Shown here: positions 16,265 through 24,356 of the stretch, piece by piece
How the letters are laid out: each line of letters begins with the position of its first letter
How positions within the stretch are numbered: the first letter of the stretch is position 1
Position numbers and translations under genes: made by a program
Notes under the pieces: generated by a model
Told to the model about the DNA's origin: nothing
What the model saw: only the letters and a program-made list of their open reading frames with translations
Databases searched by the model: none
Assembly (NCBI GenBank): GCA_011042225.1
Contig: DQXT01000111.1
Location: 1 to 36,393 of the forward strand
DNA: 36,393 bases
Direction of reading: 5' to 3'
DNA from: Deltaproteobacteria bacterium
GTDB lineage: Bacteria > Desulfobacterota > Dissulfuribacteria > Dissulfuribacterales > UBA3076

Positions 16265-17657
16265 AAATGATTTTTTTCTCTGCCTTTGCCAGTGCCTCCT
16301 TCACTCGCTCGGGTGCAGTACATCCAGGACAACGCCTTGTTCCCACAGAACCCTCTATTGACAGTACATCAAATATCTCCTCGTCTATAAGGGACGAAAA
16401 GGCCTTTAGGTCTTCAAGACTCATATCTGTAAGGTCTTTGCCCTGGGAAATGCACTGTAAAACCGCCTTGCCGACTACTGAATGGGCCTGTCTGAAAGGC
16501 ATTCCTTTTTTTACAAGGTAATCAGCAAGGTCAGTGGCAGTGAGAAAACCCCGTGTTACAGTCCGGTGGATATGTTCTTCCTTTGGGACAAGTCTGGCCA
16601 CCACAGCAGCCATTATCTCCACTGAGGCGCATACGGTATCAACCGTGTCGAATAGCGCCTCTTTGTCTTCCTGGAGATCTCTATTGTAGGCAAGGGGAAG
16701 ACCTTTAATAATAGTGAGAAGAGACATCAGACTGCCGTACACCCTGCCGGTCTTTCCTCTCACCAGTTCGGGCACATCTGGATTCTTTTTCTGTGGCATT
16801 ATGCTTGAGCCGGTACAAAAGCCGTCAGGGAGATCCACAAAGCTGAATTCTGCAGAGGTCCATATAATCAGTTCTTCAGATAGCCGACTCAAATGGGCCA
16901 TTATAATGCTCGCCGTTGCCAGAAATTCGATAATAAAGTCCCTGTCACTTACCGCGTCCAGGCTGTTAGCGGTAATTCCCTGAAAGCCAAGCTGCTCCGC
17001 CACGTATTCTCTGTCTATAGGAAAGCCGGTTCCGGCCAGGGCAGCACTTCCAAGGGGGCAAATATTTACCCTCTTTCTGCAGTCTTGGAGTCTATCCCTG
17101 TCGCGCATGAACATTTCAAAATAGGCCAACATATGATGCGGCCAGAGAACCGGCTGTGCTCTCTGGAGATGGGTATAGCCCGGTAGTATCAGATCCTCGT
17201 GTGACCTGGCCTGATGCAAAAGTGCTTTCTGCAGCAACGAGAGGAGTCCAGTAAGGCGATCGATTTCTTCTCTTAGATAAAGTCTGCTATCTGTAGCAAC
17301 TTGATCATTGCGGCTTCTGGCTGTGTGGAGTCTTTTCCCGGCTTCTCCAATACGCTCAATCAGGGCCTGCTCTATGTTCATATGTATATCTTCAAGCTCT
17401 TGGCTCCAGACAAAGTCTCCAGACTCGATTTCTTCTTCTATCTCACTAAGTCCATTAACTATGGCGTCGGCGTCTTTATCCGAGATAATCCCCTGTCTTG
17501 CCAGCATGAGGGCATGGACTTTACTTCCTGCTATGTCCTGACGATAAAGTCTGCAGTCATAGTGGACTGACGCGGAAAACCCCTCCAGTATTTTTTCAGT
17601 TGCCTCAATAAATCTGCCGTCCCACGGTTTTTTTGAGACCTTTTTGTCCTCATTCAT
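16257..17657 (-). CDS. argH: Argininosuccinate lyase
   Basis: This is the last enzyme of arginine synthesis, splitting argininosuccinate to arginine and fumarate in the cytoplasm. The fumarase/aspartase-superfamily signature [12 protein letters not shown] is intact, as are [12 protein letters not shown] and the catalytic-His region [11 protein letters not shown]. Its length of 466 residues is usual. It overlaps the FN3 lipoprotein gene by 8 bp. The 170-bp gap to the upstream pheA is the largest break in the minus-strand run from infC to dapF, so a promoter for argH may lie there, though I did not identify a convincing one. Confidence 0.97.
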   Translation of the reverse strand: MNEDKKVSKKPWDGRFIEATEKILEGFSASVHYDCRLYRQDIAGSKVHALMLARQGIISDKDADAIVNGLSEIEEEIESGDFVWSQELEDIHMNIEQALIERIGEAGKRLHTARSRNDQVATDSRLYLREEIDRLTGLLSLLQKALLHQARSHEDLILPGYTHLQRAQPVLWPHHMLAYFEMFMRDRDRLQDCRKRVNICPLGSAALAGTGFPIDREYVAEQLGFQGITANSLDAVSDRDFIIEFLATASIIMAHLSRLSEELIIWTSAEFSFVDLPDGFCTGSSIMPQKKNPDVPELVRGKTGRVYGSLMSLLTIIKGLPLAYNRDLQEDKEALFDTVDTVCASVEIMAAVVARLVPKEEHIHRTVTRGFLTATDLADYLVKKGMPFRQAHSVVGKAVLQCISQGKDLTDMSLEDLKAFSSLIDEEIFDVLSIEGSVGTRRCPGCTAPERVKEALAKAEKKIIYE

Positions 17658-17827
17658 AGTATCATAATACCTTCTGATATCTAAAAGTGCCTTTGCTTAT
17701 TCAATTGATTGGGTGCTCGATGTGTCTTTTCCCCTCTTTGCATCTTTTTCAGGTTAATTACTTGTTGTAACCAAGGCAACCAGGATTTTTCAGAAAAGTA
17801 TAAAGAGGAAGTAGAGATGTCCTTGAT

Positions 17828-18940
17828 TTAAGACAAGGAATTAGTGGCCGATTCCGACATTTCCCCCATGGGATATGAGCCCAGCCATTCAAGAAAGGCG
17901 CAGCCTTTTCGGATGGCTTCAATTCCTTTTTGTACGGTGGAATCTTCTATATGGCCTTCAATATCTACATAAAACAGATATCTCCATGGCTCGTTTTTTA
18001 TGGGCCTGGACTGTATTTTTGTAAGGTTTATTCTAAGCTTTGCCAATGGCTCTAGTAATTTAAACAGTGACCCCGGACGGTCTTCCAGGCTTAAAAGCAG
18101 GGACGTCTTGTCTTTCCCGCTCGGCTTGGGACACTCATTGCCGAGAACCAGAAAACGGGTGGTGTTTCCTGCAAAGTCCTCGATATGCCTGGCGACTGTC
18201 TGCAGATTATAAGTGCGGGCTGCCAAGGGACTGGCAATAGCCGCTACGGAAGAATCAACCGCTGCCCACCGTGCGGCCTGTGCAGTGCTGACCACTTCTT
18301 CTGTCGGGATTGCGCGCATATTACTTTGCAGCCATTTCCTGCACTGGGCCAGGGGTTGGGGATGGGAAAGGATGCGGCGGATTTTGTCTGTTCTGCCGCT
18401 CTGACTGATAAGGTCGTGAATAATAGGCAAATAAACTTCCCCGCATACCTTGACCTTAAAATCGCAAAGCCCGTCCATGGCAAGGGCGACAGTCCCTTCA
18501 ACTGAATTTTCTATAGGTACCACTCCATAGTCCGTACGTCCTCGTTCTACTTCTTCAAATACCTCGGTAATGTTCTCCATGGGAATAAACTCAGGGGTAT
18601 TACCGAAGAACCGGGCTGCTGCCATATGGCTAAAGGTTGTCTCAGGGCCTAAGTATCCCAACCTGACCGGCCGTTGCGCGTTTCTGCAGGCGGATATTAT
18701 CTCTCCGAATATGATCCTTAGACCTCCCGGAGGGAATTTATTCGCATTTTGCTTCAAAATGTGCTGGATTACTTCGCGTTCACGCGAGAGATCAAGGGGC
18801 TGTTGGGAGGATTCTGCCTTAGTCCGCCCGATCTCTTCCGCTACCTTCAGACGTTCTTGGAGCAGGCCTACAAGTTCTGCATCTATTTCATCAATTCGTT
18901 GTCTTAGACGCTTAAGTTCTTTATGCTGGTTGTCATCCAT
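17828..18940 (-). CDS. pheA: Bifunctional chorismate mutase / prephenate dehydratase (P-protein)
   Basis: The enzyme converts chorismate to prephenate and then to phenylpyruvate, committing flux to phenylalanine. The AroQ-type mutase (about 1-90) shows LRQRIDEIDAELVGLLQERL. The dehydratase (about 95-275) shows GYLGPETTFSHMAA, VPIENSVEGTV and the catalytic NTTRF. The ACT domain (about 285-365) shows DRPGSLFKLLEPLA and KIQSRPIK, the phenylalanine-sensing motifs, so feedback inhibition is expected. The start overlaps the end of the MerR gene by 8 bp. Its position after pheST puts phenylalanine synthesis and charging in one transcript. Confidence 0.96.
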   Translation of the reverse strand: MDDNQHKELKRLRQRIDEIDAELVGLLQERLKVAEEIGRTKAESSQQPLDLSREREVIQHILKQNANKFPPGGLRIIFGEIISACRNAQRPVRLGYLGPETTFSHMAAARFFGNTPEFIPMENITEVFEEVERGRTDYGVVPIENSVEGTVALAMDGLCDFKVKVCGEVYLPIIHDLISQSGRTDKIRRILSHPQPLAQCRKWLQSNMRAIPTEEVVSTAQAARWAAVDSSVAAIASPLAARTYNLQTVARHIEDFAGNTTRFLVLGNECPKPSGKDKTSLLLSLEDRPGSLFKLLEPLAKLRINLTKIQSRPIKNEPWRYLFYVDIEGHIEDSTVQKGIEAIRKGCAFLEWLGSYPMGEMSESATNSLS

Positions 18941-19268
18941 TATTGGAATCGATTATCTCTTTGATGGCAATTAGTTCATGCCTGATTTCCTTGAGCAACT
19001 TATCTGTGCTGTCTCCGCCGTTCTTCATTTTTTGTTCTTCTGCAATCCGCCTTCTGGCACCTGCTATGGTAAATCCTTGATCGTAAACTAGAGTCTTTAT
19101 ATGCCTTATAAAATCTATATCTTCGATCCTGTAAAGACGTTGTTTTGCAACCCTATGAGTACGGATTTGCCGAAATTCGCCTTCCCAATAGCGAAGCACA
19201 TGAGGTTCAACTCCGATTAACTCACTTACCTCACCTATCCGGTAATATTTCTTCCCCTTTCCTGGCAT
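18933..19268 (-). CDS. MerR-family transcriptional regulator
   Basis: The 111-residue protein has a winged-helix MerR N-terminus (YYRIGEVSELIGVEPHVLRYWEGEF) and the following arginine-rich wing RLYRIEDIDFIRHIKTLVYDQGFTIAGARRRI. A short helical C-terminus of about 35 residues probably dimerises, and there is no effector domain. This form is routinely found next to ihfA in deltaproteobacteria. AAGAGG lies upstream of the ATG. The start overlaps the ihfA 3' end by 38 bp, and the end overlaps pheA by 8 bp. Target genes are unknown; it is not a metal sensor by visible cysteines, as none are present. Confidence 0.92.
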   Translation of the reverse strand: MPGKGKKYYRIGEVSELIGVEPHVLRYWEGEFRQIRTHRVAKQRLYRIEDIDFIRHIKTLVYDQGFTIAGARRRIAEEQKMKNGGDSTDKLLKEIRHELIAIKEIIDSNNG

Positions 19269-19545
19269 TTATGGTCCTCTTAAGTGCTCGGCTGGGGTGG
19301 AAAACAACTGTACGCTGGGCGTTAATAATAATAGGTTCTCCATTAACAGGATTAGTCCCTCTGCGTGCTAGTTTTTGCACACTGCGCAAAGTACCAAACC
19401 TCACAATCTTTACTTGATCGCCATTTAGAAGTGTTGACTTGATATGGCTGAAGATCGCATTAACCAATTGCTGGCTGACACGCATGGAATAGCCAAGTTC
19501 ATTGCTCACTGTCTCAGCGATTTCCCGCTTGGTCAAAGCGCCCAT
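19231..19545 (-). CDS. ihfA: Integration host factor subunit alpha
   Basis: This DNA-bending protein of the HU/IHF family has 104 residues. The N-terminal ALTKREIAETVSNELG, the central VKIVRFGTLRSVQKLARRGTNPVNGEPI with the intercalating proline, and RTVVFHPSRALK match the alpha subunit. Its ATG shares one base with the pheT stop (TGATG), as in the canonical pheST-ihfA operon, so translation is coupled. Sigma-54 promoters often need IHF, which fits the presence of an NtrC-type regulator elsewhere in the window. Confidence 0.94.
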   Translation of the reverse strand: MGALTKREIAETVSNELGYSMRVSQQLVNAIFSHIKSTLLNGDQVKIVRFGTLRSVQKLARRGTNPVNGEPIIINAQRTVVFHPSRALKRTINARKGEEILPDR

Positions 19546-21965
19546 CAGTTCCTCAGACTTGCCTTAAAGGATTGAAGAATAGAGCTGACAACTGGATCAT
19601 GGACTTCTGAAACTTCACGATCTGAAAGTGTATGGTCGAAGGCCCTGTATGTAAAGCGCATGCCTATACTTTTTGATCCTTCCGGAACAGGTTTCCCTCT
19701 GTAAACATCAAATATCCTGACTTCTTCAAGAAGATCCAGGCCCTGGCTGGAAATATATTCCAAGAGATCTTGAGCCGAAAGCCTGTCAGGGACAATTACC
19801 GCGATATCTCTTTCCACAGCAGGATACTTGGCAAGGGGAGTAAATTTAAGTTGTTTTGACGCGGCTGTTTCTAAAGCAGTAAACGAGAGTTCAAATATAA
19901 ATACCGGTCCGTCTATATCCCAAAATTCCAAAACATCGGGATCGATTTGACCAAAGCTGCCCAAGACTTGATTTTCTTTACATACTATACTGGCTGAAGT
20001 CCCCTGCAGATAAAAAGGAACATCCGCGTTCTTTAATAGGGTTTTCCACCCTGATATTCCAAGGGCCTGAAACAGACCTTGCAGTACTCCTTTTAAATCA
20101 AAGAGATCCACTTGCTCACTAGGCCATGACCATGATTCGGGATAACGTGCTCCTGTATACAGGCCGACTATTTCCTGTTCTTCAAAGGGGAGTTCGCCTG
20201 CTTCCCTTGCATAAAATACAGTGCCAATCTCAAAAAGTCCAAGGTCCATGTTGCGCCTCGACTGATTTCTGGCTACTGTCTCCATAAGTGAGGGGATAAT
20301 ACTGGTTCTCATTACTGATTGATCGTCGTTTAAAGGGTTCTGCACATTCAGCATTCGCATCCTTGGATCATTTTTATCCAGGCCCAAGACCTTTATTTCC
20401 GCTGGTGACATAAAACTATACGAGATTACCTCTGTCATGCCCTGAGATGTGAGTATACTTCTTATCCTTTCAACAAGTTCTTGAGATGGATACGGAGCCC
20501 TGGTTGCAATTCCCGCGCGGGGTACATGAGTCGGTATATCAGGAAAGCCATAGAGTCGGGCTATTTCTTCTACAAGATCTACCTCTTCTTTCAGATCGAG
20601 ACGGTATGTGGGTACCGTCCCTTTTATTTTTTGATCATCAATATGGTCTAGTTCAATACCGATCCTTTTAAGAAATTGGGCTATCTGTCCGGTCTCAAGC
20701 CCTGTACCGAGTAGTCTGTTGACCCTTTCTGGACGAAGAGCCAGATATCCAGGTTTATATGGTTTTGGATAAATATCCTTAATCTCCCCAACCATACGGC
20801 CGCCGGTTATCCGACTAACGAGTTCCACTGTCCTGTAAAGCGCACTTAATACGCCTTCCGGGTCAACTCCCCGCTCAAACCGGTACGAGGACTCTGTAAT
20901 CGTTCTAAGAACCTTTGACGTCCTTCTTACTTGCATTGGAATAAACCAGGCGCTTTCAAGGAGTATACGTCTCGTATCATCATTGACTTCGGTTTCGGCT
21001 CCACCCATGACACCGGCTACCGCTACCGGTCTCTCTGCATCCGCAATAACCAGCATGTCCGGACGGATTTCTCTGTGTTTTCCGTCAATGGTCTTTATTT
21101 TTTCTCCGGGCCTTGCTGCCCTGACTTCAATAACCGGCCCTGCCAAACTATCAAGATCAAAGGCATGGAGCGGTTGCCCCCGTTCGATCAGTACGTAGTT
21201 TGTCACATCCACTACATTATTTATCGGCCTGATTCCACTGGCCTGTAATCTCATGGCCATCCAGTGAGGGGAAGGACCGATCTGGACCCCTTCCATTACG
21301 GCAGCTGTATATCTGCCGCACAGCTCAGGGAGCTTTATGGAAATGGGGATCTGTTGATTTGGGGATCTGTTGATTTGGGGATCTGTTGATTGAGGGATTG
21401 TCAAAGGGATGCCGTATATGGCGGATACTTCTCTGGCGACTCCCAGGACGCTGAGACAGTCAGGACGGTTTGGAGTAACGGCGATATCCAGGATCCAGTC
21501 GCTCAATCCCATAAAATCTATAAGGGATTTACCCGGCTCGCATCCGGAGGCGGGTTTCAGTTTAAGGATTCCTGTTTTGTCTTCACCGATACCAAGTTCA
21601 GCCTCTGAACAAAGCATTCCATCAGAAAGTATTCCATAGACGTTAGAAGATTTCACGGTCGTACCGTCGGACAACACGGTTCCGGGCCTTGCCAACGCTG
21701 TCAACATCCCTTTTTCTACATTGGCTGCCCCACAGACTACGTCAAATTCCTGTTCACCTGTTGTTACCGTGCAAACTTTCAAATGCGACGCATGGGAGTG
21801 AGTGACGATCTTCTTGACCGCGCATATGGTGACCGGGGTCAGACCTTTGTAGAAATACTCCACCTCTTCTACTTCAAGGCCTTTCATGGTGAGATCTTCC
21901 GCCAGCGTCTCTACAGGCACGGTAAAATGTACAAATTCTTTGAGCCAGGAGGTCAGGATTAGCAT
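19545..21965 (-). CDS. pheT: Phenylalanyl-tRNA synthetase beta subunit
   Basis: The 806-residue subunit forms the alpha2-beta2 enzyme with PheS. It has the EMAP-like tRNA-binding domain (about 40-150), the B3/B4 editing domain (about 210-380), the B5 domain, the catalytic-like core and a C-terminal FDX-ACB anticodon-binding domain (about 710-805). Residues 192-207, between the tRNA-binding and B3/B4 domains, are encoded by three 16-bp tandem repeats. They read as a polar insert (QSTDPQINRSPNQQIP) that looks unlike the rest of the protein. The gene begins 16 bp after pheS and overlaps ihfA by one base. Confidence 0.97.
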   Translation of the reverse strand: MLILTSWLKEFVHFTVPVETLAEDLTMKGLEVEEVEYFYKGLTPVTICAVKKIVTHSHASHLKVCTVTTGEQEFDVVCGAANVEKGMLTALARPGTVLSDGTTVKSSNVYGILSDGMLCSEAELGIGEDKTGILKLKPASGCEPGKSLIDFMGLSDWILDIAVTPNRPDCLSVLGVAREVSAIYGIPLTIPQSTDPQINRSPNQQIPISIKLPELCGRYTAAVMEGVQIGPSPHWMAMRLQASGIRPINNVVDVTNYVLIERGQPLHAFDLDSLAGPVIEVRAARPGEKIKTIDGKHREIRPDMLVIADAERPVAVAGVMGGAETEVNDDTRRILLESAWFIPMQVRRTSKVLRTITESSYRFERGVDPEGVLSALYRTVELVSRITGGRMVGEIKDIYPKPYKPGYLALRPERVNRLLGTGLETGQIAQFLKRIGIELDHIDDQKIKGTVPTYRLDLKEEVDLVEEIARLYGFPDIPTHVPRAGIATRAPYPSQELVERIRSILTSQGMTEVISYSFMSPAEIKVLGLDKNDPRMRMLNVQNPLNDDQSVMRTSIIPSLMETVARNQSRRNMDLGLFEIGTVFYAREAGELPFEEQEIVGLYTGARYPESWSWPSEQVDLFDLKGVLQGLFQALGISGWKTLLKNADVPFYLQGTSASIVCKENQVLGSFGQIDPDVLEFWDIDGPVFIFELSFTALETAASKQLKFTPLAKYPAVERDIAVIVPDRLSAQDLLEYISSQGLDLLEEVRIFDVYRGKPVPEGSKSIGMRFTYRAFDHTLSDREVSEVHDPVVSSILQSFKASLRN
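21345..21392. repeat. Three tandem copies of a 16-bp unit inside pheT
   Basis: GGGGATCTGTTGATTT is repeated at 21345-21360 and 21361-21376, and again with a single terminal change at 21377-21392. Because 16 is not a multiple of three, the same DNA is read in all three phases (STDPQ, INRSP, NQQIP). Only the total of 48 bp keeps the pheT frame open. Confidence 0.97.
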
Positions 21966-21981
21966 AAGATTCTTTTGTTAA

Positions 21982-22992
21982 TCAAAATTGATGGAGAAAA
22001 CGTAGGTCGTTATCATAAAAAAGACGGATATCGTCAATACCGAATTTGAGCATTGCGATTCTTTCTACTCCAAGGCCGAATGCGAAGCCGCTAAATTCTT
22101 CGGTATCATAACCCACGTGCCTGAATACCTCTGGATGCACCATGCCGGCCCCCAGCACTTCCAGCCAGCCGGTCTGAGAACATATTCTGCAGCCCTTGCC
22201 CTTGCATATGACGCACTGAATGTCTATTTCCGCGCTGGGCTCCGTAAACGGAAAGAAGCTCGGTCTGAAACGTACCAAGGTATTCGAATCAAATATCTGT
22301 TGGACAAAGGCGGTCAATACCCCTTTGAGTCCTGCAAAGGAGACATCCCTGTCCACCATAAGACCTTCTACTTGGTGGAACATCGGGGTATGGGTTATAT
22401 CCGAGTCGCACCTGTACACCTTGCCCGGTGCAATTACACGAATCGGCGGCTGTTGCCTTTCCATGGCGCGGATCTGTATCGGGGAGGTGTGAGTTCGAAG
22501 CAGGACCTTGTCGTCAATATAAAAAGTGTCCTGCATGTCTCTGGCAGGATGATCGGGAGGAATATTCAGGGCCTCAAAGTTATAAAAGTCAAGTTCTACT
22601 TCAGGACCCTGGACCACGATAAAGCCCATCCTCTCAAATACAGCACATATTTGATTCATCACCTGTGTGATGGGATGTAATCTGCCAAGCCGTCTTTGCC
22701 TTCCTGGAAGTGTAGGATCCAGTCCTGGAATAAAGGTGCTGACATGGACGTCCTTTAACGCCTTCTTGCGGGCATTGATAGCTGCCTCTAGATCCTTTTT
22801 GAGCCTGTTGGCCAGTAGCCCGACCTTTGGACGTTCTTCGGCAGAAAGCTTTCCTATGGCCTTTAAGACCAGAGTCACTTCCCCTTTACGGCCAAGGACC
22901 CTGACTTTTATATTTTCAAGATCTTTATCGCTGGACGCTGATTTTATGGCCTCAAGGGCCTGAGACCTGATTTCCTCTAGGCGCTCCTGCAT
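21982..22992 (-). CDS. pheS: Phenylalanyl-tRNA synthetase alpha subunit
   Basis: The 336-residue catalytic subunit shows the class II motifs: GRQRRLGRLHPITQVMNQI at the start of the core, PARDMQDTFYI and LLRTHTSPIQIRAM (motif 2 region), and GFAFGLGVERIAMLKFG (motif 3) near the C-terminus. The N-terminal coiled coil that contacts tRNA covers about residues 1-90. It follows rplT by 15 bp and precedes pheT by 16 bp, the conserved order. The small cysteine cluster CVICKGKGCRICSQTGW is also seen in other PheS proteins. Confidence 0.97.
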   Translation of the reverse strand: MQERLEEIRSQALEAIKSASSDKDLENIKVRVLGRKGEVTLVLKAIGKLSAEERPKVGLLANRLKKDLEAAINARKKALKDVHVSTFIPGLDPTLPGRQRRLGRLHPITQVMNQICAVFERMGFIVVQGPEVELDFYNFEALNIPPDHPARDMQDTFYIDDKVLLRTHTSPIQIRAMERQQPPIRVIAPGKVYRCDSDITHTPMFHQVEGLMVDRDVSFAGLKGVLTAFVQQIFDSNTLVRFRPSFFPFTEPSAEIDIQCVICKGKGCRICSQTGWLEVLGAGMVHPEVFRHVGYDTEEFSGFAFGLGVERIAMLKFGIDDIRLFYDNDLRFLHQF

Positions 22993-23007
22993 ATATTCGG
23001 TTCTTTA

Positions 23008-23358
23008 TCAGGCGCCCTTTGCCGTTTCTACAAGAGAGGAAAAGGCATTTAAATCTGTTACTGCAATATCGGCGAGCATTTTTCGGTCTATCGCAATCCC
23101 TGCCTTGGTAATACCTTTAATAAAGCGGCTGTAGGAAATGCCATTCAGCCTGCAGGCCGCGTTAATGCGGATTATCCACAAGCGACGAAACATGCGTTTT
23201 TTGGTCTTGCGATCTCTGTAGGCATAGCAAAGTCCCTTTTCCACAGTCTCCTTTGCCTGTTTGAAACAGAGGCGTCTGGCACCTCTGTATCCTTTGGCCA
23301 TATTGAGTATCTTTTTGCGACGACGATGGGCCTTAAAGCCCCTTGTAACCCGTGGCAT
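23008..23358 (-). CDS. rplT: Ribosomal protein L20
   Basis: The 116-residue protein has the very basic N-terminal [42 protein letters not shown] and the globular C-terminus [25 protein letters not shown], all diagnostic of L20. It is a primary 23S rRNA-binding assembly protein, and L20 is known to repress its own operon in several bacteria. It is 41 bp after rpmI. Confidence 0.98.
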   Translation of the reverse strand: MPRVTRGFKAHRRRKKILNMAKGYRGARRLCFKQAKETVEKGLCYAYRDRKTKKRMFRRLWIIRINAACRLNGISYSRFIKGITKAGIAIDRKMLADIAVTDLNAFSSLVETAKGA

Positions 23359-23399
23359 TTTTTTAAGCTCCTTTTAGGTCAAAATTTATGCTGAGCGCA

Positions 23400-23597
23400 T
23401 CAGATAAAAGGCATCATCCGCCTAATTGATTTGACCCTTGCTTCAGAAATCTCAACGTCTTTTCTAAGGTCCCTTTTGCGTTTACGTGTCTTGGAGGTCA
23501 AAAGATGGCTCGAACCCGCCTTTCTGTACATAAACTTCCCGGTCCCCGTCTTTTTGAAGCGCTTTGCGGCAGCGCGTCTGGTCTTTATCTTTGGCAT
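23400..23597 (-). CDS. rpmI: Ribosomal protein L35
   Basis: The 65-residue basic protein begins [20 protein letters not shown] and contains [18 protein letters not shown], the L35 signature. It lies between infC and rplT in the universal order. The 110-bp gap to infC contains two small hairpins and a TATAAT, and may act as a control region. Confidence 0.97.
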   Translation of the reverse strand: MPKIKTRRAAAKRFKKTGTGKFMYRKAGSSHLLTSKTRKRKRDLRKDVEISEARVKSIRRMMPFI

Positions 23598-23706
23598 AAT
23601 TATTTATCCTTAATAATCTGCTGAAAAATCGCAGGCGGCCCAAAGGCCGTACTAATCCCCTGTAAATTATACAAACATTAATAAATAAACCCATAAGGGT
23701 TTCAGG
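23598..23706 (-). promoter_or_regulatory. infC-rpmI intergenic leader with hairpins and possible internal promoter
   Basis: On the minus strand, AAACCC-TTAT-GGGTTT (23687-23702) follows the infC stop. Next come TTGTATAATTT, a good -10 box with a weak -35, and a small CGGCC-TTT-GGCCG-like stem. In other bacteria L20 or its leader RNA controls this operon at this position. Whether a conserved L20 leader is present cannot be decided by eye. Confidence 0.35.
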
Positions 23707-24225
23707 TCAATCTTTTCTGGGAGCAAGTATTGTGTGCATTAACGGACCTTGCTTGACAGGAACGTTCTCAGAGACGGCAATATCGGTCATCTCCTCCACA
23801 ATTTGTTTTAATAAGGTATATCCCAATTCAGGGTGGGCGTTTTCCCGGCCTCTAAACCTCACAGTAACCTTTACTTTATTCCCGGCGCCAATGAACTGCC
23901 TTATTCGTCTCTTTTTTACATCGAGATCATGCACATCCGTTCTTGGACGCATTTTGATCTCTTTAACTTGAATAATGGTCTGTTTTTTCCGGGCCTCCTG
24001 AGCCTTTTTGCTCTGCTCATACTTGAACTTTCCGTAGTCCATAATACGGCAGACCGGTGGCTCGGCATTCGGGGCCACCTCTACCAGATCTAATCCCACA
24101 GCTTCCGCTTTTGCCAAGGCTTCATCCAGAGTTACTACTCCGAGCTGCTTTCCGTCCTCACTCACGAGGCGTATTTCCTTGGCCCTGATCCTATAGTTTA
24201 CATTGACTGGAATTTCTCTTGCGAT
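23707..24225 (-). CDS. infC: Translation initiation factor IF-3, start codon AUC
   Basis: IF-3 binds the 30S subunit and checks start-codon pairing. The ORF track begins at an internal GTG (24165) and loses the N-terminus. In the same frame, upstream codons read AREIPVNVNYRIRAKEIRLVSEDGKQLGVV, a standard IF-3 N-domain with the expected IRAKEIRL motif. There is no ATG, GTG or TTG before it. An ATC at 24225 is preceded four bases away by GGGGGTG, an excellent ribosome-binding site, and gives 172 residues, the normal length. infC is well known for AUU/AUC/AUA starts that let IF-3 repress its own synthesis. The C-domain shows MDYGKFKYEQSKKAQEARKKQ and KVTVRFRGRE. Confidence 0.95.
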   Translation of the reverse strand: MAREIPVNVNYRIRAKEIRLVSEDGKQLGVVTLDEALAKAEAVGLDLVEVAPNAEPPVCRIMDYGKFKYEQSKKAQEARKKQTIIQVKEIKMRPRTDVHDLDVKKRRIRQFIGAGNKVKVTVRFRGRENAHPELGYTLLKQIVEEMTDIAVSENVPVKQGPLMHTILAPRKD

Positions 24226-24327
24226 ACTACACCCCCACTGTTTTTCAAGTTAATACCCTTTGACCGAGTTAAAAAATCTCTGACACTGATCAGACTGCTC
24301 TAGTTCTGTATGCACATTTTTCTAAAA

Positions 24328-24356
24328 AGTACATTTTTATACTATTAACTTGTCAA
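24328..24356 (-). promoter_or_regulatory. Candidate infC promoter overlapping the thrS stop
   Basis: TTGACA (24351-24356, minus) is spaced 17 bases from TGTACT (24328-24333). The -35 is perfect and the -10 weak. Downstream, a 5-bp TCTGA/TCAGA stem followed by GATTTTTT lies before the infC ribosome-binding site and could act as a weak attenuator. Confidence 0.35.
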
